Origin: Membranipora membranacea | Taxonomy: Eukaryota; Bryozoa; Gymnolaemata; Cheilostomatida; Membraniporidae | Assembly (NCBI GenBank): GCA_914767715.1 | Contig: OU612074.1 | Location: 14,494,062-14,558,061, forward strand | Direction of reading: 5' to 3' | Length of the DNA: 64,000 nt | Part shown: one piece after another, positions 35,623 to 47,297 of the stretch | Layout: each line of letters starts with the position of its first letter | Numbering within the stretch: the stretch's first letter is position 1 | Position numbers and translations under genes: made by a program | The notes under the pieces: generated by a model | What the model saw: the letters and a program-made list of their open reading frames with translations, nothing else | Database searches by the model: none | What the model was told of the DNA's origin: nothing

Positions 35623-37523
35623 TTAAACATGTACTTCAAGTTCCATTATATTGAGAAAGTTATTTCCTTTAACCATTGTGAGGCGGACATAGCGGCCAAT
35701 CATTGCATCGAAACACAGATGCATTCTGATAGCTGGCTGAGTTCCAGGTGAATAGGAGCAGGCAGACTTGGTACCTCGATCGCCAAAACCTTCCTCGTCA
35801 TCATCTACTGATACGCTGATCAGAACATTTTTCAGTCTTTGGCAGATTTCTGTGTGGTAAAGATTTATACAAGTGCAGAAGATGCTAATGCCAAAAAACA
35901 AAGATCCTTAATCCTCTTGTTTCACTAAATAGATAGTGACCAAGTTATTTTCTGATATACCCTATAGGAGTTTAATTTAGCTAGAGTTTAATTTCGCTAT
36001 CTTGACCTGGTACTTAATTTCACTAGTTCTAAATCTCGCTAGTAGGCTTACTAGTGAAAATTAAAAAACAATATCCAAGCTGGGATTCGAACTATGGGCA
36101 GAAATCTCCATCTGTATGCTAAGCAGACACTTAGACCACTACACTACGCAGGCTTGCATGATTAAGCACGGTGTATTCCTGTATAATTATACATTGTTTA
36201 TGAAACTATGGTGAGTGAGTTTAATTTAAGATACACTAAATTTCGCAACCTAGGCAACAACACGAAAAGCAATCCTAAATGCCGCGAAAACTAAACTCCT
36301 ATAGGGTAAGAATACGCAGTCGTGATTTGTGTATCACTTGAATAACATTGAAGCTAGATCTCGACAATTGCAGTTGTGGTGTTAAGTTGATTCCGATCTC
36401 AATTGCAAAAAGCCTTATACTTCGTCAAATTCTCAAAATGATCAATTGCTCTACATAAGATTGCACAGAGAAATCTAATCAAGTGAAAAGAAGCTGAAAA
36501 ACTACGGTGGGTAAACAAGACACCGTTATTTTAACATGCTTATGTATGAGTTTGGTTTCTCTTGCAGACCCTCAATCCTACTGTAAATTTACAATCACAA
36601 AGCTCAGATTAAGGTCAGTTTATCGAGAGAACGTAACTTACCAACAAGATAGAGACATCTGTTCCATATCTTCACACCTTTTATGCCGTCTTCTTTGGCC
36701 AGGCTGATCTGAAGCCAGGGTGATGACTCTGACGCTGTGTGAGCAACACGGTCATGATTGTCGTACACTCCATCAATAGCCTTGTGAGCAGAAGACTGAG
36801 AACTGTACTTAGTTGACATACTTGTATTAACACCAATATCTGTCGAAATATCATAAAATGAGATACAAATATGACTCGGACACTGTGTGAGCAGACTGGT
36901 CATGATTGTCGTACACTCCATCAATAGCCTTGAGAGCAGAACACCAAAAACAGTGATCACAATACTGAGTTGACATTCTTGTATTAACACCATCATCTAA
37001 CAATACATTATACAACAAGTATATGAGATAATAAATAATGAAAACCCTTACTGATTACTGTACTATAAACTCTCCTTCAACAAAATATTTAAAAAATACC
37101 TCTAAATTGTACGCAATTTTTGAATTCATTATTGCAGATAGATTCATAAATCAGAGAATACTCCATATTTGATAGAAGATAGGAAAACAAACCTAGCTGT
37201 AAAATCTGAGTTTCCATCGCAGGCTTTGAAATTGCATAAACCCTTGTGCCAAATTCATTGAGAGATATACTTTGATAGAGAGAGCATCTTTTATCTGCAG
37301 AAGTATCAAAGACGAAGGCTTTGCAGTCCTTAGGCTGATTGAGACATTCCATACCACATTGTGCCTCTGATTTGGCTTCAGTGAGTAGTCTGACAGAGAG
37401 ATGTGGGGTGTCAATTGAGACAACCTCGAAAGTTACACCTGCATTGATCAGAATGTTTTGTCCAAGATTCAAAAACAGAGTTAAAATGAAGAGTGTCTGC
37501 AGGGAGCAGGACAAAGTCCACAT
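35623..37523 (-). CDS. L1: secreted PAN plus F-type-lectin-like protein
   Basis: Three exons: 37523-37193, 36839-36642 and 35849-35623. They total 756 nt, 251 residues plus stop, and all phases fit (1, 1). Residues 1-25 form a signal peptide (LQTLFILTLFLNLG). Residues about 30-110 are a PAN/apple-like domain with a C-x3-C-x6-C-x12-C spacing (AQCGMECLNQPKDCKAF). The rest resembles the fucolectin/tachylectin-4 domain: AHKAIDGVYD, AHTASESSPWLQI, IKGVKIWNR, then IGRYVRLTMV and a terminal LNIMELEV strand. The usual R-x-D-x4-R fucose site is not evident after NR, so ligand specificity is uncertain. A secreted carbohydrate- or ligand-binding role is inferred. A truncated spare of exon 2 lies at 36996-36850. 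Intron 2 carries a MITE. Confidence 0.75.
35960..36306. mobile_element. TA-target MITE containing a tRNA-like segment
   Basis: Terminal inverted repeats CCCTATAGGAGTTTAATTT and AAACTAAACTCCTATAGGG, flanked by TA on both sides. The other duplication unit has the empty site near 42208 (TTTTCTGATA then GAGTACACAG), which proves insertion after duplication. The interior at 36070-36155 is tRNA-like on the minus strand. Confidence 0.85.
36070..36155 (-). repeat. tRNA-like sequence inside the MITE
   Basis: The minus strand shows an A-box-like GCGTAGTGTAGTGGTCTAAG and a B-box-like ATAGTTCGAATCCCAG about 45 bp later, as in a tRNA or SINE head. The acceptor stem is weak. It could be a captured tRNA pseudogene. 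Confidence 0.5.
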
Positions 37524-39244
37524 CTCGTCAGCTGTGCAAGCTTCTTGGAAATGAAAATAGACCACATTTGCGTGCCACCTTGATCAACTCAGTTCAACAA
37601 GCATCAAAATAACAAAGAATTAATCCGTACAAGAGTTTTCTTCAAAAATCATGTTGAGATGTTAAAACAATTCATGCTGAATGTATTGCACATGTTATCT
37701 CTTTTTTGAGTGTCACTTTTAACTCATGAAAAGTGTCTACTATGTTGTGGCTCAAAGCCATCTTTATTCATGAAATCCGTTATAGAGATGAAATGAAAGG
37801 CCTCTCTGTTAAAATAGTATGCCAATGTCATCTCGATCAAATTTGTCTGTACAAACATCCATAATGCCAATGTGAAATGAGCCTTTTTTAATCAAGGGTT
37901 CTTTTCACTCAGCCATCTCAGTTATTAGCATATTAGCTATTAGAATATTAAATCGATTTTAATCTATTTCTCATGACATTTATTTGAATGTATAAGAATA
38001 GCCCGGAAGACACTGAAAGCTTTTTTTCAGTGTATCACATGGTGGGCAACAACCTCAGCATGATTGGCAGCGGACTGATAAAATTTGATACGATGTGATC
38101 TCTTTATTATTGTGTCGAACCCTGTTAAAATAGGTATATAAGTAAAACAACATGGTTCATGTGCATTGGATAGCAAAAGAATTTGCACTTAAAAGACGAG
38201 CAAACAATAATGCAGCGTATGAATAGCGTTTGTAATCGTATTATGTATGTATTATTCTTCTATGTTTTCAATAAACTCACAATTTTTTAATGCCTGGATG
38301 GCAAAGACCATCAAGATATATGTTGTTATGACTCAGTATTAAATTATGTGCCTGCGATGATATTAGGTTAGATAAGCTTCTGTGGCAATAATTAATTTGT
38401 AGATAAAATACGACATGACAGAGCTGTGAAGATATTATTGCTATTTACCTATGATAGCAACAGACATGAGTTATTGTCATTTGAAGGCAAACCTTAGCAG
38501 TGATGCATATAACAAGAGCTTATCCGGAATATATATGAAAAAAAAAAGCTCAGATAGGGAATTATGTTACTTACACTTGTGTGAATGAAAATAGAGTGGA
38601 TTTTGTTGAATAAATCATCATAATAGGAAGGTAGACAGTATAAGCCTTGAGATGTTGAAATGTATAAATACTTTTGTTTACAACCAAATTTATCCCGTAA
38701 CAAACGTTTTGCACACAGTGCAAGAAATATAAACCAAGAACTGCAAATGAAAAAAAGAAAAGAAGTGTAGGAGAAAACTATTTCAACAAGCTTGGTTTTC
38801 TATACGTGAATATCATGCAGGGAAGGGGTGTAACATTACAATAGCTTTATATATATAATAAACTACAAACTGAGAGCAAATTGGCGCAGGCATTGCAGCC
38901 TCACCCTTAAGGCACACACAATTTCACCGCCACGATGTGGTGAGTGACTAAGCATTGGGATTTTAATCCACATTTTAACCAGCATAAATAAATTACACAA
39001 ATTTAACTTTATGATGTAGGATACCATGGTCACAAGAGTTAGTATAAAATGCTCCATATCTATCAACCAAGCTTCTCAGCTTGCAAAATATAAAGCCACA
39101 TGTTCATAGTGATTCAGGCCGGGCCATTTGCGGCGAAAGGAAATCAAAAAAGAAATTTAAGTTCTTTTACAGCTACAGACTACAATTTTTTTAATTAAAA
39201 TTCAGCAATGATGTAGAGTGATTGCATTCTTTTTCAACTCCTCA
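37524..39244. other. L1 5' flank
   Basis: No gene recognised. Most of it is repeated at 43414-45413 upstream of L2, so it probably includes the shared promoter; no TATA box could be assigned with confidence. Confidence 0.4.
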
Positions 39245-39343
39245 GACAGGGTCTTATCAATATCCAAAGATCCTGAACTCGTAGAGAGCTATGCCACCTT
39301 CACCGACTACCACAAGACTAACCCTGACATAGCTTCTGGCTAG
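39245..39343 (+). CDS. Possible conserved exon, copy 1
   Basis: After a CTTTTTCAACTCCTCAG acceptor-like string, the frame reads DRVLSISKDPEL and TDYHKTNPDIA to a TAG at 39341. The copy at 45414-45515 keeps the frame, with changes that are synonymous or conservative (V/I, F/I). I do not recognise the family. It could be an exon of an older gene carried along in the duplication. Confidence 0.3.
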   Translation, partial: DRVLSISKDPELVESYATFTDYHKTNPDIASG

Positions 39344-39751
39344 ATGTTTTGATGCCACAACTCTCTATTTAAATTTTTGACTTGTGGCACTGCTGGGCAA
39401 AGCCCAGCTGTGTCATCAGTGGTTTAAGGATATTTTCAGGTATGTTCTTTATTTGTTTGATTGCTCTCGGGACCAAACAAAAGTCCTGCAAGGGTGAGAA
39501 ATGTGTTGAAATCATATTGATTACACTAGCTTACTATAATACAAGTTATGTATCCAAACACATTAATTCTTAAGATTGATTGTTGGGAAGATAAAGCCTT
39601 TCATTTCATGCTTTAATCTAATTTCATGAAACGAGATGGATATATTTATCACTTCTCCAATTGAAAGATGTTATTGAAGAAAACACATGTATTGATTAAT
39701 TATCTGTCTGCAATGTGATCAAGGTAACTCAATTTTGACATTTTGACTCTG

Positions 39752-40205
39752 TATTTTGATCTTGGTCAAAACATTGTGATCACAGCAGATGTAACTTTTG
39801 AAGTTGTCTCCTTTGACACAACCGATCCTTATGTCAGACTTCTCACCAAAGCCAGAGTCAAGGTGTGGTATGGAATGTCTCAATCACGCTAAGAACTGCA
39901 AGCCTTTGTCTTTGCTCCTTCTGCAGATGCTAGATGTTGTCCCTATAAAAGTATATCTCTCAATGAGTTTGGCACTGAAGTTTATGCTGTTTCTAAGCAT
40001 ACAATGGAAACTCAGAAACTAGAACTAGGTGTGTCTCCATAACTTCTATCAAAAGGAACAGAAGCTTATCCTCTGCTTTACGAATCTATCTACCATTTTA
40101 TGAATTCAAGTTTATAGCATGAGAGATTTAATTATAGTTATTAACGAGGTCTTGGTTATTTATTTCTCATTTACTTGTTATAATATGTTGATAGATGATG
40201 GTGTT
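39752..40205 (+). pseudogene. L4: broken PAN/lectin copy interrupted by a tRNA-like repeat
   Basis: The first-exon remnant (about 39752-40027) encodes DLGQNIVITADVTFEVVSFD and, after two frameshifts, SISLNEFGTEVYAVSK and a GTGTGT donor at the usual place. At 40193 the second exon begins (acceptor TAG, then DDGVKGSMP), but after about ten codons it runs into the tRNA-like element at 40205. It cannot be translated. Confidence 0.75.
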
Positions 40206-40320
40206 AAAGGGAGTATGCCACAGCCGGGACTTGATCCCCTGCCTCCCGCGTCAATGTCTTTTGAAGTCATTGTGTGCAAGTGCGCTAACCATGCTAACCA
40301 TTCAGTCACGCCACTTTATT
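40205..40320 (-). mobile_element. tRNA-headed SINE-like insert in L4
   Basis: The minus strand has an A-box-like TGGTTAGCATGGTTAGCGC and a B-box-like GGGATCAAGTCCCGGC with a paired T-stem. The spacing of about 50 bp with a long variable region could suggest a serine-type tRNA, but the acceptor stem does not close. It truncates the L4 second exon. Confidence 0.5.
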
Positions 40321-41097
40321 ATATTTCTTTGATTCAAAACGGTATCTGTTTTCGCGTCAAGAAATGTCATTTGGTACAAGCGAAAGTTGACTTAAATGCT
40401 AATAAGATGTATCGATCAAGCTTAAAACTGGTGTCAAATTGATATATGGAAAAATAGCGAGTGTGAGGGTAAGATCAAATACAGAAAATATTCATCAGTT
40501 TTAGGAATAGGAATATAATTAAACACACCAAAGACTGAAGTCTGATACCACCAAAGGAGCGTTTTTTCTAAACCTGATTTTAAATGCAGCAACCATATGT
40601 GATGAGTTTCAAAAACGATTAAAATAATGTCGGGTATTGATGCTATACTTTTGCAATAGTTCTATAACCTTGCTCTAGGCTTTATCAAGATACATTCTTT
40701 TTCTGTTGGTCCAGTGATGTCATGTTGACAAGGAAGCATCAAATGATTGAAATTGCCAGTTAAAGTAATTACAGCCTAGCGTGTCATTTGTTTCATAAAT
40801 TTTTCATTAAAATAACACAAATGAATATTTATGGTTCATATCGATCCTTTTGTTAACACAAGGAGGTTTCTGTCTCAAAAATTTCACTTCAACTAACTAT
40901 TTTTTTAATCACATTTTCTTTAACCCTTAAACCCCTTACCAGTACTTACTTCATTAGTATAGTTATTGCAATACACAGTGTGTCTTTTATCATCGGTCGA
41001 TCATCTGACAGGAAATGAAAATACTGGGCAAACCACATCATGAGTGTACGAGCCGAAGACTGCTCTTCATTATTAAGATTAAAGTTCAGCTAGAAAG

Positions 41098-41272
41098 ATG
41101 TGGAGTTCTTATTTCTTGCTGTTGAAAATTCGTATTTGTTTTCTTCACTTATGTTTAGGCCATCAAATTCAGATCAGGGCCAATATTTCTTTTGGTGTGG
41201 TCTCCATTGACAAGCCAGATTCATCAGTGAGGGCTATTTCTCAAGAAAAATCTGCAGCTCAGTGAGGATTGG
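41098..41272 (+). pseudogene. Truncated first exon of an L3-like gene
   Basis: The start ATG, signal peptide and first part of the PAN domain (QIRANISFGVVSID) match L3 (48312-48480). At 41263 a TGA replaces the L3 TGT codon, and homology ends within ten bases, where duplication unit 2 begins. About 400 bp upstream also match the L3 5' flank. A dead fragment cut by the duplication breakpoint. Confidence 0.8.
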
Positions 41273-41872
41273 ATCCAATGTGGCACCAAACAGTAGTGAA
41301 TAACTAGCATGCTAACCGATTGTGCCAGCTCACAATGACCTTGGGGGCAATACTGGTTTCCAGCAGTTAAGACAGATGCACCATGCAATAGTGCGCATAC
41401 CACTGCACAACAGAACGGCCTTCAGCTCGAAACAAGTCCTTGTAACGAGTTGAAGACCTGTTTGTTAGGTTTAATTCGGAAGAACCATTTGGACTCAAGT
41501 CGGCTGCTATGATGTTGACAAAAATGTAATTACCTGGAGTAAGGAGACAGTTTTTAGATCACAGACAGTGTATTTACGAACACAATGAAGAATTCATAGT
41601 TCACCTTAAATATAATATGGTATCAACACAAAACAAATTACGGAAAAGACACAGAAAATAGCACAACTGATATAGTGTACGTTAGGTTTAATTTAAAAAA
41701 AGAACCACAGCTTCAAGTCTGCTGCTATGGTAGTGACAAAATATGTATTCAATGCAAACATCAGAAGAGAATGTTAAGCTGAGGAAATGATCAGTGATCA
41801 GTTAAATCATTAATAAATATAATCCTTTACTACACTCGTGCAATAATTGTTAGTATTATATGATAACTCACA

Positions 41873-43413
41873 TTAAACATGTACTTCAAGTTCCATTATA
41901 TTGAGAAAGTTATCCCCTTCAACCATTGTGAGGCGGACATAGCGGCCAATCATTGCATCGAAACACAGATGCATTCTGATAGCTGGCTGAGTGCCAGGTG
42001 AATAGGAGCAGGCAGACTTGGTACCTCGATCGCCAAAACCTTCCTCGTCATCATCTACTGATACGCTGATCAGAACATTATTCAGTCTTTGGCAGATTTC
42101 TGTGTGGTAAAGATTTATACAAGTGCAGAAGATGCTAATGCCAAAAAACAAAGATCCTTAATCCTCTTGTTTCACTACATAGATAGTGCCCAAGTTATTT
42201 TCTGATATGAGAGTACACAGTTGTGATTTGTGCATCACTTGAATAACATTGAAGCTAGATCTCAAGAATTACAGTTGTAGTGTTAAGTTGATTCCAAACT
42301 CAATTGCAAAAAACCTAATACGTCGTCAAATTCTCAAAATGATCAATTGCTCTACATATGATTGCACAGAGAAATCTAATCAAGTGAAAAGAAGCTGAAA
42401 AACTATGGTGGGTAAGCAAACCGTTATTTTAACATGATTACGTATGAGTTTGGTTTCTCTTGCAGACCCTCAATCCTACTGTAAATTTACAATCACAAAG
42501 CTCAGATTAAGGTCAGTTTATCGAGAGAACGTAACTTACCAACAAAAGAGAGACATCTGTTCCATATCTTCACACCTTTTATGCCGTCTTCTTTGGCCAG
42601 GATGATCTGAAGCCAGGGTGATGCCTCTGACGCTGTGTGAACAACATTGTCATGATCGTCGTACACTCCATCAATAGCCTTGTGAGCAGAAGACTGAGAA
42701 CTGTACTCAGTTGACATACTTGTATTGACACCAATATCTGTCGAAATGAGATAAAAATATGACTCAAACACTGTGTGAGCAGACTGGTCATGATTGTCGT
42801 ACACTCCATCAATAGCCTTGAGAGCATAACTCCAAGAACAGTGATCACAATACTGAGTTGACATTCTTGTATTAACACCATCATCTAACAATATATTATA
42901 CAACAAGTATATGAGATAATGATAATGATAATGAAAACCCTTACTGATTACTGTATTATAAACTCTCCTTCAACAAAACATTTAAAAATACCTCGAAATT
43001 GTACGCAATTTTTGGATTCATATTGCAGATAGATTCATAAATCAGAGAATACCCATATTTGATGGAAGATAGGAAAACAAACCTAGCTGTAAAATCTGAG
43101 TTTCCATCGCAGGCTTTGAAATTGCATAAACCCTTGTGCCAAATTCATTGAGAGATATACTTTGATAGAGAGAGCATCTTTTATCTGCAGAAGTATCAAA
43201 GACGAAGGCTTTGCAGTCCTTAGGCTGATTGAGACATTCTATACCACATTGTGCCTCTGATTTGGCTTCAGTGACTAGTCTGACAGAGGGATGTGGGGTG
43301 TCAATTGAGACAACCTCAAAAGTTACACCTGCATTGATCAGAATGTTTTGTCCAAGATTCAAAAACAGAGTTAAAATGAAGAGTGTCTGCAGGGAGAAGG
43401 ACAAAGTCCACAT
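41873..43413 (-). CDS. L2: secreted PAN plus F-type-lectin-like protein
   Basis: Near twin of L1: exons 43413-43083, 42737-42540 and 42099-41873 give 251 residues with the same signal peptide, PAN cysteines and lectin-like blocks (HTASEASPWLQI, GVKIWNR, IGRYVRLTMVEG). Its spare half-exon at 42884 upstream is in frame with exon 2 through SYFYLIST, because about 9 bp containing the L1 stop are missing. A longer exon 42884-42540 is therefore possible, which would add about 49 residues and a duplicated half lectin domain. Which acceptor is used (42884 or 42737) cannot be decided here. Differences from L1 are few and mostly conservative, suggesting recent duplication. Confidence 0.75.
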
Positions 43414-45413
43414 CTCGTCAGCTGTGCAAGCTTCTTGGAAATGAAAATACACATTTGCGAGCCACCTTGATCAATTCAGTTCAACAAGCATCAAAATAAC
43501 GAAGAATTAATCAGTAGAAGAGTTTTCTTAAAAAAGCATGTTGACGTGTTAAAACGATTCATGGTCTGTACAAACATCCATAATGCCATTTCCAAAGTGA
43601 AATGAGCCTTTTCAAATCAAGGGTTCTTTTCACTCAGCCATCTCAGTTACGGAATATTAAATCGATTTTAATCTATTTCTCATGACATTTATTTGAATGT
43701 ATAAAAATGGTCCAGAAGACACTGAAAGCTTTTTTTCAGTGTATCACACAATGGGCAACAACCTCAGCATGATGGGCAGCGGACTGATGAAATTCGTTAT
43801 GATGTGATCACTTTATTATTGTGTTGACACTGTTAAAATAGGTATATAAGTAAAACAACATGGTTCATGTGCATGAGATAGCAAAATAATTTGCATTTAA
43901 AAAACACGCAAACAATAATGCAGCGTAAAACAATATGTGCTGCGTTTAAATTGCATTTGTAATCGACATCAAAATGTGTATTTTCTATGTTTTCAATTAA
44001 AATTCACAATTTTGATGCCTGGATAGACAATACGAAAATATGATGTTATCAATCAGTATTGAATTATGTGCCTGCACTAAAATAAGGTTGGAGCAAAGCT
44101 ATTGTGGAATTAATTAATTTGTAGATAAAATACTACATGACAGAGCTGTGAAAATATTCTTTCTATTTATCTATTATAAAAACAGTCATGGGTTATTGTC
44201 ATTTGAAGGCAATCCTAAGCTGTAATGCATATTACATAGCCATTGAATTGTACTATTCTTAGAATAGCATTTTCAAATCACCATTCTCCAATCAGGGAGC
44301 TGTATTTTCCAATAGACATTCTCACAATTTTCATTTGACATCGAGCACAGTCCCTAGTAGCTTTTTGGAGTTTGCGCAATGTTTGATTATTAAAAAAATC
44401 AATTTTCTGTGAGCAACAATTTGTATAAACCAGTGTCATTTTCTTTTATTTGGTTGTTATTTCGTACATAACAACTTTTATTTATGCCTGTCTTGATAAT
44501 ATAAAACAATTAAACACTGTTAAACAAATCCATAAATCAATGAATATTTTATTAGAGACTGCACTATATCCGGAAGAATGCATCTTGTTGTAACAGTTTC
44601 AGTCAGGTGACTGTCACGTGATCATACAGTAAATATGGCACCCTCTACTAGGGACAGCCAATCACATATCATTTCACATAGCAAATCACATAGACATCTA
44701 TAAACTTGAATTATTACAGGATTGAGGAGTTCATAAAATCAAGTAAGTATTCCTTAATTGAGTGATTACTCTTTATAAGGCTATGAGTGAGCTGCTGTTC
44801 CAGGATTGAGTTCAGTGTACAGAGCTTATCTAGAAGTAAGTATGAAAAACAATGCACAGATAAAGAATTATATTTCCTATATTGTGTGAGTAGATTTTGT
44901 TGAATAAATCATCATAATAGGAAGGTAGACAGTATAAGCCTTGAGATGTTGAAATGTATAAATACTAAAATTTATCCCGTAAATAAACATTCTGCACACA
45001 GTGCAAGAAATATAAGCCAAAAACTGCAAATGAAAAAAAGAAAAGAAGTGTAGGAGAAAACTATTCAACAAGCTTGATTTTAATCCGTGGATATCATGCG
45101 GGGAAGGGGTGTAACATTACAATAGCTTTATATATAACATAAATAAGTGACACAATTTTAACTTTACGATACAGGATACCAAGGTCACGAGAGTTAGTAT
45201 AAATTGATCCATATCTATCAACCGAGCTTCTCAGTTGGCAAAATATAAAACCACATGTTCATAGTGATTCAGGCCGAGCCATTTGTGGTGAAAGGAAATC
45301 AAAAAAGAAATTGAAGTTCTTTTACAGCTACAGACTACAGTTTTTTTAATTAAAATTCAGCAATGATGTTCAAATCATCGACACAAGAGATTGCATTCTT
45401 TTTCAAATTTTCA
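43414..45413. other. L2 5' flank
   Basis: Counterpart of 37524-39244 with an extra unrelated stretch at about 44240-44830. No gene recognised. Confidence 0.4.
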
Positions 45414-45515
45414 GACAGGGTCTTATCAATATCCAAAGATCCTGAACTCATAGAGAGCTATGCTACCATCACCGACTACCACAAGACAAACCCTGACATA
45501 GCAGCAGTTCTGTAA
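45414..45515 (+). CDS. Possible conserved exon, copy 2
   Basis: Same frame as 39245-39343 (DRVLSISKDPELIESYA, then YHKTNPDIA) ending at a TAA at 45513. Sequence after the stop (ATTCGAGCATCTGCC) differs from copy 1, which is cut by another repeat. Function unknown. Confidence 0.3.
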   Translation, partial: DRVLSISKDPELIESYATITDYHKTNPDIAAVL

Positions 45516-45639
45516 CATTCGAGCATCTGCCAGCGGCGTCCGATATCTCCCTCACGATATCCGCATTCACTCTCAGTGATGCCGGTAAGAAGTGATTGGT
45601 TGTTGTTAACAGTTATGTGCATATCTCTTCTCTCACCAG

Positions 45640-45810
45640 CTGAATAACATCAAAAATTATGTTATTATATTTTATAGTATTATTACATTATATTATATTA
45701 TTGAATTTTATAACATTATATGATATTATTATATCATATTATTACATTATGTTAATATATTGTATCATTATATTATATCATCATATTATATTATATATGA
45801 TGAGTCTCCC
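45640..45810. repeat. TTATATTA low-complexity tract
   Basis: About 170 bp of imperfect ATTATATTATATCAT units. Confidence 0.7.
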
Positions 45811-46093
45811 GCTCAAATCCTGATTGGAAAACATTTTCGATTTGCAAAGATCTATAATTTATGAAGAAAGTATTTTGCCCATGTCAATTATCAAGCGCCC
45901 AAAACCTATACTAGAGAATTTATTCAACTATTCATCTAACACAATTCAATCTCCAAAATAACCTAATACATATTGAAAGGTCTGCTATCCATTCCCCTGA
46001 AGTTTTGTGGCTTTTATTCTTGCAGTATTTCTAGTGTGCATTGTATTACGCATCCCTTGTTTGCAACCAAGCAAAAGTGTATGTAGAAACTTT

Positions 46094-47118
46094 CTAAAAT
46101 CCCCTACTTAAATTTGAACGCATACAGACATAAGACGCAAAGACATAATGCTGTAGCTTGCATTCATACCATCTCATATAATAATGTACCGAGCACACAA
46201 CATGCTCACTCTGCAGATCAAATTCCAGCCACATCTCCTCCAAAATATATGATGATATATAAACCTGTGACTTCTCAAAGTCACTTTTGTAATCGTATGA
46301 GTCCATCCATTGACCATCTGTGATCACACTAATGTGAGCATAACCTTCCTTCTGCATTAAGGGGGATGTCACAGATTTATCTGAAATATAAAATAGGCTT
46401 AGGGTATGAGCTGTCCAGATGCAAAGAATTTCATTATGATTCCCTTGTCAGGCTTGACCTATTGCATGTCTTGTATGCATGAGAGCACTGAAAGACTACA
46501 ACGATTTATCCACTAAACTAACTAACTAACTGAACCAAATTTTGAGTACATTCAAAATTTTGGTATTTTTAATTTACGAACTACAAACAGATGTCATGAG
46601 CCATCAAGGCAGACTTCACCCCTTGAGAACAGACTTAGAACAGACATGGAGAGGCAAGATAAGAGGGTGGAAGCAACATTGTACCTATCAACCTCATATG
46701 AGCATTATGAGAATGAGAATCATCCACAGTTACTTAAGTATTTGATCAGCTTATGAGATTTTTTGCGAATATTTTTTTTTTCAAATTATTATTCTGCTCT
46801 TTAATAAACATTTCTAAGAACTCAATTAGTGCCAGATATCTGCTGAAGAATTGAGTGTAAACATCCATATCTTTGTCCTGGTGTGTGGAATTTATCAATG
46901 TCACACAACCCTCAAAGAAATCACAATGCTTAGTGACTGGATTGAACTTATATCCAACACACAAAGTAAAGGAAGTGCAGTGAGTTGCGCAGTCTAGCAT
47001 TGTCCGGGCTGTCATTTCATGGAGCGGTGCAGTATCATTCTCCTAGCAGCTTCTGTAGTCCTCCTCTGCTTTGAATATCATATTCATGGCCGCTGTGCAG
47101 AGTACATCTGTCCAAAAA
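46094..47118 (-). CDS. Partial gene: PAN-like exon followed by a lectin-like exon
   Basis: Two segments on the minus strand. At about 47015-46870 the frame reads ARTMLDCATHCTSFTLCVGY and KHCDFFEGCVTL, the cysteine pattern of a PAN/apple domain. A TTTATATTTCAG acceptor leads into 46380-46094 (SVITDGQWMDSYDY, EEMWLEFDLQ, VVCSVHYYMRW), which resembles a galactose-binding-like/F5-8C-type fold (DG, W..FDL). It differs from L1-L3. Upstream on the same strand NMIFKAEEDY is followed by a TAG at about 47045-47043, so the gene is either broken or has an exon boundary there. No full model could be built. Confidence 0.45.
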
Positions 47119-47220
47119 AACAAATAGAGTCTAAAATAAGTGTGTAAAATCTCAGAGTGAGGCAAGCATATATATCTTAAGAATTAATGTGTTTGGATAC
47201 ATTACTTGTATTATAGTGAG

Positions 47221-47297
47221 CATATGTTGAGGTTGACCAATCAGGTGCCTTTAAAATCTAGTTGAGATTCAACCTGATTTGTCAACCTCAACATATG
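47221..47297. repeat. 77-bp hairpin MITE
   Basis: CATATGTTGAGGTTGACCAA at the left pairs with TTGTCAACCTCAACATATG at the right. The interior is only about 30 bp. Confidence 0.7.

Larger units (their letters stand above)
35018..39330. repeat. Segmental duplication, unit 1
   Basis: Near-identical to 41266-45510 over the L gene, its 3' flank and about 1.8 kb of 5' flank. Differences are point changes, small indels and the MITE at 35960-36306, present only in this unit. The left edge falls at the tRNA-like repeat. Confidence 0.8.
41266..45510. repeat. Segmental duplication, unit 2
   Basis: Tandem partner of 35018-39330 in the same orientation, carrying L2. It lacks the 35960 MITE. Its left edge abuts the truncated L3-like exon, marking the breakpoint. 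Confidence 0.8.

Noticed and set aside
36070-36155. Possible true tRNA gene (also considered at 8399, 17150, 40205 and 62640)
   Set aside because: A and B boxes are present, but none closes a convincing acceptor stem with a clear anticodon loop, and most continue into unrelated repeat bodies.
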